A stretch of DNA of 64,000 nucleotides from Naganishia liquefaciens (Eukaryota > Basidiomycota > Tremellomycetes > Filobasidiales > Filobasidiaceae). Location: assembly GCA_013423385.1 (NCBI GenBank), contig BLZA01000009.1:1054001-1118000 (forward strand). Direction: 5' to 3'. A model generated the notes under the pieces. The model was given only the letters and a program-made list of their open reading frames with translations. It did not search any database and was not told the origin of the DNA. Within the stretch, counting starts at the first letter, position 1, and the number at the start of each line of letters is the position of its first letter. The position numbers and the translations under genes were made by a program. Positions 12,968-22,622 of the stretch are shown piece by piece.

Positions 12968-12990
12968 CCTGGCGAGCCAGGTGATATATA
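12968..12990 (-). promoter_or_regulatory. TATA-like element with adjacent inverted repeat upstream of the GNAT gene
   Basis: On the minus strand TATATAT (12984-12990) lies about 70 bp upstream of the GNAT start codon. Next to it is a perfect 6-bp inverted repeat, CCTGGC-GA-GCCAGG (12968-12981). A role in transcription is inferred from position only. Confidence 0.4.
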
Positions 12991-13126
12991 GCGTAGCTGC
13001 TGCGCATGGCAAGTGCGTGCGAGAAACAAAGCGACAAAAGGATGACTCAACCCGTCGTTCCACGCGTGACGCTGCCTCGGCGAATTTCCCCACTCGGCCC
13101 CGGCCATGTCCGACGACGCGCCGAGT

Positions 13127-13141
13127 CGGGTGAGTCACCCG
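13127..13141. promoter_or_regulatory. perfect 15-bp palindrome with TGAGTCA (bZIP/Gcn4-type) core
   Basis: CGGGTGAGTCACCCG is a perfect palindrome around a central G. TGAGTCA is the classical AP-1/Gcn4 core. It lies about 210 bp upstream of the GNAT start and about 200 bp downstream of the BCS1 stop, so it probably serves the GNAT gene. Confidence 0.4.
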
Positions 13142-13333
13142 CGCAGAGTGCAGCCGGGTGGGACATTTTGATTTATTTATTCATTGGCTGCCGTGGAGGA
13201 GACACAGCACCGCTCACAGACGCGTGCCTTCCGCCATATAACAATTTTCCCGCGGAAGGCACACGTCGCCCGGCCCGGCTTGGGGGACATGTTAGATGCA
13301 TCTATGCTAGTATTCGCTCCGACTCTATGCCCA

Positions 13334-15076
13334 TCACGCCTCCTCCCCCGTGTGCCTCGGCGCAAACAACTCATCCAACGTCTTGACACTCTCCTCGGCT
13401 CCATGCCGTATGAAATGTCCCTGAAGCGACGCCATACTCACCCGATGCCGCGTCCGCATCTGGGCCTCGACCGTATCCCTCACTTGTCGTCCCAACTCGG
13501 CCACACGCGCGTCATCCACCGCGGGGTTTCCGGCCTCCTGCCGCCGCCGCATCACGCCGTGTTTTTCCCGTTCCCCCGACGCAGAAGAGGCCGCCGGGGT
13601 TGCGTAGAATTTGAGGAACAAGCGTTCCGCTTGTTCGGGCATGGCGTCGTCGAGGAGTTGTTTGACGTCGACACGTCCGGGACGGACGAGCGCAGGGTCG
13701 AGGCGGGAAAAGTGGTTGGTGGTCATGAAGATGATGCGTTCCTCGGAAGAGGCGACGCCATCGAGTGCGTTGAGGAGGCCACTAAAGGTGACGGCGGATT
13801 TGTAGCTGCGGGCACGCGGTTGTTAGCTTGATCGCAGGGTGGGGGGGGGAAAGGCGGGGGCAAACGTACCCATCTTCACTCGTCTGCACGCGCTTGTTGA
13901 ACGCGGCGTCGATATCCTCGAGCAAGATAAAACTCCGCTCGGGCGCAACGCCCAACAGGTAATTCAACTTGTCGTCTGTCAACCCGCGTTCCGATAAATT
14001 CAACAGACAGATATTGTAGGACAGGGCGCCGGCAAGGGCCTGAATAAACGACGTCTTGCCCGATCCCGGCGGCCCGTGGAATAGGTATCCCCGTCGATAT
14101 GGAATCCCGCGTTCGGCGTACCATTTCGCACGCCCGAGAAACTGTTTGAGATCGTCGACGCAAGTTTCGGCAATGCCCTGGGCGAGAACGACACTGCCCA
14201 CGTCGCGCTTTCTCCGTGGTTTCCCGAGCGGACGCCATTCGGTGCCCCATGCCGTATACACCACCGTCTTGCCCTCGGTTCCCTTATCGGCGAGCGCCCG
14301 TGCCTCGGCGAGCAGTTGCGGGAAAAGATGTCGGTCGCGGGAGAGCGCCGTCAACGTGATCGTCTCCCAGGGCGTGCCGGAATGTAAATCCATCAGTTTA
14401 CTATCCCGTTCCCGCTTGACCTGCATCCAGGCGCCTTGGTATTTGAAATAATGCGTGCCGGGCCCCGGAACGAGGTTGAACAAGGCCTCGCTCGAGCCGT
14501 TCTCGTGTTGCCTGTACGTCGTCTCGACGGCGAGCTCGTGGCTCCGCATCCCGACCATCTGACGCTTGACGGTTTCCGCCGCAGGGCTACGCGAGGAGAC
14601 GCTCACGCCTTCGGTTGGCGGCGCGTGGGCGGCCATCCATTCGAGGAACCAAGGGTAGGAACGGTCCTTGGAGGGAATCTCAAGTGTGACGAGGAGACGA
14701 CGGTGGGCGAGGGTGGCGGCGAGCGTGGTGGATCGGCGGAGGAGGGTGAGGGCGACGCCGATGCCCTAAGGCGGGGGGGGGGGGTGTTAGCGAGTAACAT
14801 GAGTAGCAGCGGGGAGGGGGGGAGGGAAGCGAGCGTACCATGAGTCCTGCTCCGGCGGAAAAGTATGGACTGCGGCGTGGATTTAGTAGAGCGTGGCGGC
14901 CATCGTCGTCACGCGGCAACTCACTTGTTCTCCATCGCGCCGGCGAACCAGGCGTTTATCCCCGACGACGTCGACGCGCCGGCCGCGGCCTCGACGGGCG
15001 GCGATGGCAGTGTTGCGCCTTGTACTGCATCTCCTCCATCCCCCGGGCGTGTGTCTGTGATCCTCGGTGCGAGCAT
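13334..15076 (-). CDS. BCS1: Bcs1-type mitochondrial AAA ATPase
   Basis: Translocates the folded Rieske Fe-S protein across the inner membrane during complex III assembly. Exon 1 (from ATG 15076) and exon 2 combine to give [13 protein letters not shown], matching the conserved segment before the single transmembrane helix ([11 protein letters not shown]). Then come the BCS1-specific domain ([29 protein letters not shown]) and [20 protein letters not shown], with Walker A at 14052-14075. Walker B follows in [11 protein letters not shown], then [15 protein letters not shown] and [20 protein letters not shown] (sensor and Arg-finger region). The order and length agree with yeast Bcs1 (about 450 aa). 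Three introns are supported; one contains a 12-base G run on the plus strand (14773-14784). It shares a 212-bp divergent promoter region with the next gene. Confidence 0.95.
14773..14784. repeat. homopolymer G run (C on the coding strand) inside a BCS1 intron
   Basis: Twelve consecutive G on the plus strand, forming part of the pyrimidine tract before the intron acceptor of BCS1. Such a run is prone to sequencing and replication slippage. Confidence 0.7.
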
Positions 15077-15288
15077 GGTGGCCATCCACCGTCTCTCTTG
15101 TCTCCACGAAAAGAGCAGTCTACCATGCTCTCCCTCCCCTCGAATGTCTCAGTGCTGTCAAAGGGAAATCTCCCCGCGCGCGCGGATGCAAATCACTCGG
15201 CCACGGTTACCAGCAGCAGATGACCATCCCCCCCGTCGTCCTCGCCCTCTTACACCCTTGCTACTCCCCACCCTCCCTACGGCCCCGC
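15077..15288. promoter_or_regulatory. divergent promoter region between BCS1 and an unknown gene
   Basis: Only about 210 bp separate the start codons of two oppositely transcribed genes, or about 140 bp if the plus-strand gene starts at 15220. No clear TATA box is visible. Confidence 0.4.
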
Positions 15289-17693
15289 ATGCAACACACG
15301 CGCAACACCCTCTTTGCCCGCGTAGACGCACTCGCAGCACAGGTAGACCGTCTCAGGGCGCGCGCAGATGATCTCGAGCGTGGACTCGGCGGCGAAGGGG
15401 AGGAAGCGGGAGTAGGGCAAGGCAAGGCGGTGAAGAAGGAGGGGAGTGGGTGTGCCGAGATGCACGGGACGAGGGAGGAGAGGAGGGCGGCGAGGCTTGC
15501 GGGGATCCGGGTGGCGGCGGGCGGGGAGGAGGAGAGATGGAGGCGGTCCCGCGCGAGTGCGAGTGGAGACGAGACGCTTCCGCTCTTGGGTGGATTCACG
15601 GCGCAGAGTCACGGAATTGATGCAACAGCAACCGAGGAAGCAACTGTGCGTATCCGGATGGGAGGTGCGAGGAATCCGTTCCTCATGGCCTCGCGGCGGG
15701 CCGAGACGGACCCGGCATCCGCCCCGGTCGAACGTCCGACACTCGCTCAAGTCATCGCACGCAGCAATGCACGCATCCACCGCCAGATTGCCGATCTCGA
15801 AGCAGCTGATACGACGACGACGACGGCGGCGCAGCGAACTCAAAGTCGGTGGGATAGGGGAGATGGACTACGGAGGGGATGGGTGGCGTCGCCGGAGCCG
15901 ATCGGAAATGAGGTTGGCGTGGAAGAATCGATGACGTCGCGCGGGAGGATCGTGGTGGATCGATCGCGTGCGGGACTTGTCACACCACCACCGCCGCCGA
16001 GAAGGGGATCGTCCGTGGACGCTGACGCTGCCGCCGCCGCCGCCGCCGCCGCCGCAGGTCCCGAACGACGCCCGCAAAGCCAGGTCATGCCCGTCGACGC
16101 AGACGAGTTCCCCACGCCCGCCGAAGCCAGATCCGGCGGCGGCAGCCTGACCTCTCGCGTCCACTTGCTCGCCCAATCTTCCACCATTCTCGAGTCTCCC
16201 CCCGTCGACGACGCGTCAGGCGACGACGCCACCATGGCCGAGCTGCGACTTTTGCAGAATACCGTCACGCGGCTCAACGATCGTCTCGAGGTTGCGCGCG
16301 CGAATATGGCCATGCTGGCGGCGGCGAGGAGCTCGTTGCGTGAGCATGAACAAAATGTTGAGCGGATCGCCGCAGCTGCCGCCGACGGGAGGTTTCCGTC
16401 GTCGTCGTCGTCGTCGTCGTCCTTGTCGCGGCATGTGGAGCCGCCAATGGCGTTGGCACGACGACCTAGTTTCCCTTACCCGCGCGACGCACGGCATCCG
16501 CACCATCGTGCACGGATCGCGGGCAACCCTCCGATCGCGCTCGTCATCAACATGGACAATGCCAATAGCTTTGACGTGAATTTCGACGGCACCATTGTCT
16601 TTCGGCCCATCTCCTCGGCCGGACGCGCGTGTCCGGATCGGGAATTGATCGCGAGGTGTTTGTCCATGTTGCCCGGCGGGAGGGACGGGACCCCGTCGCG
16701 CTGGATGCGGACCACAGGCACCGCGGCGAGTCGACCGAGACGCGCGGGCACGTCGGCCGGATACTGGGTCCGGTGGGTCGCCGAAGATGACACCGCCTCC
16801 GCCCCCGCCCCCGCCCCCGCCTCCGCCTCCGCCTCCGCCACCCAGGGCCTGCACCGTCGGTCCCTCGATATGACACGCCTACCCCGGATCATCGCGTTTG
16901 ATTTCGCCATCAGTCCGCCCGACGACGACGGCTGGGTGCGCGCCGATGAAATCGAATTCATCACTCCGCGGACGAGACTTCGCGCGACGTTGGGCCCGTG
17001 GATGCATTCACGCGTCAGGGTCGAGCCGTTTGAGAATGACCCGCCAGCGGCCGCGTGGGGCACGTCGGCGCATGTGAGGCAAGCGGTGCACGAGGTCGGG
17101 GGACTCGCGATGGGCCATTACATGCGGTATGATTTCCGCCAGAGACGTGTGCGAGCGTATCCGCCGGGAGAGCGACATCCGTCGACGTCAGCGGCGGCGG
17201 CAACATCATCAACGTCACGCGCGGCACTCGAGCGCGTACTTGATGGGTACGAGGTTATGTACCCGCCCACGGAAACCGTACCCGCGACGCCCCTGGGCGC
17301 ACACATCGGCGAGACGGACGACCCGGAAAACGCGTGGCTGATGAGCTATGAGCCGGCGATTGGACAGATTCGCGCGTCGTGGCGCGCGCATTATAGACGC
17401 ACGCGTGACGAGGATCCGGGAGCGGGAGCGGCGGGAAGGGTGCAGGGAGATACGGGATCGCGAGGCGGCACGCCCCGAAACGAGTTGTGGTCGAGGGGTG
17501 AGTCGACTTTCTAGGTCTCTGTTGATCCGTCGATCTGACTCTTGCAGATTATCTGGACGAGAATGGCGTGCCACTGCCAGCCTTGCCGGTCGACCAAGCC
17601 GTCATTCAGTCGACCATCCCGCCGCCGTCGACAAGCACATCTCGGGCCGCGAGCAGCATTTCTTCGACGTCTGGCCGGATCACATATGTATGA
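15289..17693 (+). CDS. uncharacterised large protein with coiled coil and amino-acid runs, two exons
   Basis: I do not recognise a family. Exon 1 is 15289-17497 and exon 2 is 17548-17693, joined by a 50-nt intron with a GTGAGT donor; the product is 784 aa. The start gives MQHTRNTLFARVDALAAQVD, a predicted coiled coil; ATG 15220 is an alternative. The middle has an Ala run (16027-16054), a second heptad-like helix (ELRLLQNTVTRLNDRLEVAR) and a Ser run (16398-16421). A more ordered C-terminal part carries IALVINMDNANSFDVNFDGT and an Ala-Pro/Ser run near 16795-16840. It is strikingly GC-rich. Its long single open exon contrasts with the intron-dense neighbours. It ends 84 bp from the convergent PYM gene. 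Confidence 0.8.
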
Positions 17694-17777
17694 GACTTGG
17701 TGTCTACAGTAACAGATGACAATGACATGAAGCATAATGTACAACGGGTAACCTACACATCCTGACCTGCGCGACCT

Positions 17778-18758
17778 CTACCTTCGCACGCTCGTCGAAT
17801 CCTGAACCGCCAGCTGCTTCATCATGCCGGCCAAACCGTGGCCCGGCCGTACCCTGACCTCGGGACGCTGCCGAGGCGCGTCTTTGGTGGTATTTGCTGT
17901 CGGTGCCGCACCCGGCACGCTACGTTTCGGCGCAGTCTTGCTCGCGGCTGCTGTTGTCGGTTTCGTCTTGACCGGTTCCGCCGACGCCACCCCATTGTCC
18001 TTGTCCGTCACCTGGGCCGTAGAGCCGCTGCTTTTCGGCTTGAGCCCAAGATCCCGGAATATTCCTCCTGGGCGGGGCGGGCGCGCGAACCCCTTTATGG
18101 GATCACAGGCCTTATTGAATCCGACGCCAAATTCCGGCTTGACGCCGAGCTCGGGCACTTCGATCTGGTTGATGGCTTCGTCCTGTCGCGCGTCGTCCGA
18201 GTCTTGATGAATATCGAACCGGTCGTTGGGCTCCTCGTCAGAGTTTTGTGCCTTGGCCTCGTACTGTTTGACGGGTTTAACCGCGGCCGCCTTGGCGCTG
18301 CCCTCGGCCTTGTTCTCCTCTCCTCCGCTCTCGTCTTCATCCTCGGAATCCCAATTTCTTGCCGACTTTTCCTCGAGCTTTTTCAGCTTTCGCTGATAGT
18401 TTTTCTTCTGCGCCTTGGTCATGCCTTGAGTCGGATCGTTGGCTTTCACAGAGGGAATAGCATACGTCGATGGTGTCGCAGAAGTTGCACCCACGACAAA
18501 GCCCTTCATTCGTTCGGCTTCAACTTTGCCGCGGGATTTATAGGCGATCCGGTCTTCAATCGGTACATAGCCGTCACGAATACGCAGCTCTTTGCGTTGA
18601 CTGCTCGTGCGATGAGCATCACGGGGGGAGTAACGACCGGTGCGGAGGGCTTACCTTCCATCTTTGCGAACACTTGGCGGTACGACCCGCTTTCCCACGG
18701 ATGGATCCTTGACGATACCGCTTGTCGATTGCGCTGGTTCCCAGGGGTAGGAGTCCAT
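17778..18758 (-). CDS. PYM1: partner of Y14 and Mago (exon-junction-complex recycling factor)
   Basis: PYM strips the Mago-Y14 core from spliced mRNA on ribosomes. Exon 1 from ATG 18758 encodes SGIVKDPSVGKRVVPPSVRK. After an intron (donor GTAAGC, acceptor GAGCAG) exon 2 reads RKELRIRDGYVPIEDRIAYK. Together these form the N-terminal Mago-Y14-binding motif typical of fungal PYM proteins. A basic helix with QKKNYQRKLKKLEEKSARNW matches the conserved central segment. The rest is acidic then Pro/Ala/Lys-rich, with a conserved-looking GHGLAGMMKQLAVQD close to the C-terminus. Mago and Y14 themselves are not in the window. A plus-strand open frame covers most of this gene but shows no independent support. 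Confidence 0.88.
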
Positions 18759-19187
18759 GCTGGGGGCGTCCAGTAGATACAGTCAAGAGAGCTTGGCGTT
18801 GAAATGTGCGAGCTTGTGGAGATGACCCTGACTCCAAGTACCTCGATGTCCTGCAGGCCGTCGATCGCGCTCGAACGAGCTGCAGATTCGTGTCGGCCGC
18901 CGCTGCTGGAGCGTGGCGATATCGTTGCCTTCTGGTAACTTTTCTGGTCTTCGGGTCGTCATAACTTTTTATAATATGCCTTGGCTACGGAAGGCAGGAA
19001 AGTAGACGCGAGAGATCTAGCGTTGGTAACGACCAACGCAATGATGGTGAATTTTACAATAGATGGATATAATTTGGTACAATGGAAAACCAAGTGGAAT
19101 TTACTGCAATGATCGATCAAGTTTGGTGTACAACGATTGCTTTTTACACGATTATCAACCACCTAGCACACCCGCTTCATGGTAGAA
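18759..19187. other. intergenic, AT-rich in part, no gene recognised
   Basis: Holds the presumed PYM promoter and the 3' flank of the next gene. The part at about 18960-19160 is distinctly AT-rich, as expected for a 3' untranslated or termination region. Confidence 0.45.
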
Positions 19188-21428
19188 TCAGATGATCAAC
19201 TTGACCTCGCCGACGATACTAAACGTGGCAGAGAACCCGAATCCAGGCGGAGGAGGGCAAGGTCCGTAAGGCGGTCCATGAGGCGGACCACCGGGAGGGC
19301 CATGGGGTGGACCATGAGGAGGACCTGGGGGTGGACCATGAGGCGGGCCGTGGGGTGGGCCGTGGGGTGGGCCGTGGGGCGGAGAAGGTCCATGCTTCTC
19401 TCCTCGAGGGAAGGGAGGAAATGCTTCTTCTCCAAAGTGTCCGCGCCTTCTAGGCCCTATTCCCCGTCCAAACGGACCTTCAAACGGACCTTCAGGAGGA
19501 CCCATCGGTCTTGGAAAACAACAAGTTAGCTTCATCCAGCCATTGCAGCAAAGTTGTAGTAGAGACTCACCGACGTTGACTCATCATTTGCGCAAACTCG
19601 AATTCTCGTTCGATATCGAATCGCGCATCACCTGCACGGGGTCGATCACCTTCAAACTTGTCAGGGCTCTCGGTATCGTTGTGTGGCCTGATAAAGCCCT
19701 CGATGAATGCTCCCGTCGGAGTCTTGACTTCTCGGTCGACAATGATGGTCTTGTCTCGTTCATCGGCGATGATGACGGAGCCAACCTTTACGCCTGCTTT
19801 GAATTTGCCCTGTTGAGAGTGGTTAGCTTGATCGTGGGCTGCTGCACACAAGAACTGACCTTGTACTCCTCTGCGAGCTGAACATGCACCTTGCCTGTGT
19901 CACTGAATACAGTCGACACGAGTGCGGCTTCTTCCAAATGGTTGAGGTAAGTCAGATGAATATTGCCGGTGGACGAAGCCACCCGAACTTTGACCAACGG
20001 AGGGGGAGGGTGGTGCTTGTGCTTGCCGTGAGAGGGGTGAGGCTCATGATGGGGAGGGAAGGGGGGAGGCTCATCTCCTCGATCATGAGGAGGGAAGGGG
20101 GGACGCTCATCTCCCGGGCAATGGTGGGGTGGCGGCGGAGGCGGCGGTCCTTGATGGCCAGTGGGTCGACCGTAAGGATCTCGGCCCCAGGGTGATCCAG
20201 GTGGATGCCGTTCATCGGACGGTGAGAAGTCGTTGTCTTCGGACTCTTCTGCCTCAAAAGCACCCCTCTCGATGTCTTGATCCTCGCCTTGCCAGAACCA
20301 TCGTTTGACTGAGCGGGGACGCGTAGTGGCCTCATGGATATCGCTCGACTCGGAGTCGATGACCTCGCCTTTGAATTTGTGGTCCTTGTGTTTGTGATCC
20401 TTGTCATGCTTGTGCTTGTGATGCTTCCCCTTCTTGTGTCCCGGAGGGTGATGCTGGAACTTTGGTGTCTGAAGCATGACCTTGGCAGTGATGTTTCCTC
20501 TGTGGAAAAGGCGTCAGTAGTCAGGTAACAAATGAACAAATCGGACAACATACGTGGAGGTCTTCAAGTCAAGCCCTCGACTGACGTTGAAAGAGCCAGA
20601 AATGTCCCCGGTGCCACTGCTGACCCGGAGCAAATCAACTTGAAGGTTGTCGAAATCAAAGTCGGAGATAAGGCTATCGACTTGAAGACGGGAAAACTTC
20701 ATCTGCTGCACGCCCTCAGTGAGCTCGAGTTGTGCTTCACCTCCTTGGATTCGAATGGGGTTGATGACATCCGAGGTAGATGGCAATCGAAGGATAGCGT
20801 CATAGATCTTTTCGGATGAGTGGGTCCCGTCCAGCGACTTGATACGCACATTCAGCCGTTCCGAAGTGGCCGATGCTTCGATCGAAGTCAATGCCTTGGT
20901 CTCGTCGGTCGTTTCAAAGAAGACGTATGGCTGGTCCTCGGTGAGATCTGTGGCTTCTTGAATGGACAAGGAGCCCTTGACATCATCCTCCCACAAGATT
21001 TCCAATGCCTGGAAGGGTCTCAGGTGAATGGGCGATGATGTTTGGCCGTCAAAAGCAACGTCAATAGCCACGGGCTGAAGTCGCGTCTGAATGAGCTTTC
21101 GCTCAGGGTTGCGCAACACAAGACATACCTGTTCATAGGCGTATCCTACGCCTTTGAAGCTGTGCCAATGTCCCCAGTGACCCTTGTGACCGCCGATGGC
21201 CCGCTGAAGGGATCGCATACCCGTCAGAGCGATCCAAATGGTCGCTAGAAGGCTGATGATTCGAGAAATCAGGGGGAGGTTGCGGTACTTTTGCAACATG
21301 GTGGAAGGTGAAGCCCGGCATGGTGGTTGACTGGGTACGGGCCCTCCGTTTGCCTTCTCGGGGTCGAGGGGTAAGGCCTCCTTGAACCGATGATCTCGTT
21401 CGGTCTCTTTGCCGACGAGTCCGAGCAT
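19188..21428 (-). CDS. membrane-anchored protein with adhesin-like repeats and His-Lys and Gly-Pro-Pro-His tracts
   Basis: Function unknown. The N-terminus is cytosol-like; at about residue 45 a single hydrophobic helix (ISRIISLLATIWIALTGM) anchors the protein without a cleavable signal. Exon 1 continues into a region of strand-rich repeats (SGTGDISGSFNVSRGLDLKT, later VRVASSTGNIHLTYLNHLEE) that resemble the beta-helical DUF4097-type putative adhesin fold. Inserted are a His/Lys/Asp tract (HKKGKHHKHKHDKDHKHKDH) and a Pro/His-rich stretch. The C-terminus is a Gly-Pro-Pro-His repeat followed by FGFSATFSIVGEVKLII. At least four exons (about 21428-20560, 20490-19865, 19810-19570, 19510-19188). 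The adhesin comparison is a resemblance of pattern, not a proven match. Confidence 0.75.
19246..19384. repeat. 12-bp minisatellite encoding Gly-Pro-Pro-His repeats
   Basis: Imperfect tandem units of the form GGTGGGCCGTGG / GGTGGACCATGA lie inside the last coding exon of the membrane-anchored gene. In-frame unit length keeps the reading frame when copy number changes. Confidence 0.75.
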
Positions 21429-22622
21429 GGCGATGATTGGCGAAAGCTATATAGACAAGTCGTTTAGCCAAGGGAATTGAAAAGGCAGGATTGTGAGTAC
21501 GAGAAGCTGGGTTATATGCTCTTCGCCTCACTTGGCAGCCCGTAGAGGCGTCTTGCGGCTTTAGCAGTATCAGACGATTGTGGAGCGTCGAGACGCAGCG
21601 GCCTGCTGCGATTGCGGGACCGCAGATATGCGTCGATATCGGTGCCGGGTCCAAGGCGAACGGGGAGAGCTGCCTTTGAACAGAGGCTTTACGCTTCTTA
21701 CGAAAAAATCTGCTGCGTACTCGATATTCCTAGCTTGATTACGCTGACGATCCACATGCACGACTGCGCACCGTTCTGCCAGGTGGATGGGCAGATGGAC
21801 GAGCTGGCGGGTATGCCGATTATTTTGAGACGTTTGACTGAAAGGCTCGCAGCTAATGTCTCAGTGTGTTTTATCTTATCACTCGCTTACACAAATACTC
21901 GGTCATCAGGCAAGTCGTCAAAGTAAACAGGAGCGCTTCCAAACCGAGTTCTGCCGACAGAGGTGGGTGTTAAAAGAGATGCTGGATACGGGTCATCACA
22001 GCAGCGTTCACCAGAAACACACCCATAGGGTCTTTGTTCCAGCCAGTCGGCGCGCGTCGCGAGTGACAACACCAGGAGCGATTCGAATACCTCCCCGCTT
22101 TGGAGCCACCATGCTCGCGCTGCGCAGACAACCATAGCCGCCAAGCTTTAATTTCTTGCGACAAAAGTGGATCCCTCTTTTGGCCTCTCGGTGATATCTC
22201 TGTAGATGGGCCAGTATGGGCGCTGTGCGGGATCTGCGGAATGCAGACTTTGCACCTGAATGCTGCACTTCAATCAGGCTCACCCGCAGCATTGGCCGAC
22301 GGCCCCATACATTTGCTGCGCAAAGATCCCTTGCCTGAAGCAAAAGCGATCACGGTCACAACAAGGAAAGATCTGAAAAAGTTTGGCAGCTGGTTTGACC
22401 AGCTATTATGTGATGCGTAAGCGGCGGATCAAGAATGGCTTGTGGCAGAAGTTTCCTCATTCGTTCCGGAGGCCTTGCATATACGTAGTGTGTAAACCGC
22501 TGTCTCGATACAATACGCTGTCCCCGGCTCCCCATCAATTTCCACTCTATGGCCCTTCAGCCTTAAGCCTGCGAAAAAACACGTCGACAGTCAGCGGCCG
22601 GCAGATCAAATAGCAAGAGTGC
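21429..22622. other. 1.2-kb gap, no gene recognised
   Basis: The longest empty stretch of the window, between the start of the membrane-anchored gene and the stop of CCT6. Open frames of 60-110 codons exist on both strands but have no family resemblance and no coherent splice structure. It probably includes the long promoter of the membrane-anchored gene. Confidence 0.45.

Noticed and set aside
12466-12984. 172-codon plus-strand frame opposite the GNAT gene
   Set aside because: Arg/Gly-rich antisense shadow; the minus strand gives the acetyltransferase motifs.
13184-13831. 215-codon plus-strand frame over the 3' part of BCS1
   Set aside because: Antisense shadow of the AAA domain in GC-rich sequence, where stop codons are rare.
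17838-18776. 312-codon plus-strand open frame antisense to PYM
   Set aside because: It runs across both PYM exons and the intron, has skewed Arg/Leu/Cys composition and no recognisable domain; the minus strand has a clear conserved protein.
19246-19384. Regular short repeats considered as a CRISPR-like array
   Set aside because: Units are 12 bp, contiguous without spacers, and encode Gly-Pro-Pro-His in frame within a eukaryotic gene.
22040-22130. Possible minus-strand tRNA-like segment with an ATTCGAATC core
   Set aside because: The T-arm stem does not pair properly and no acceptor stem or anticodon arm could be built around it.
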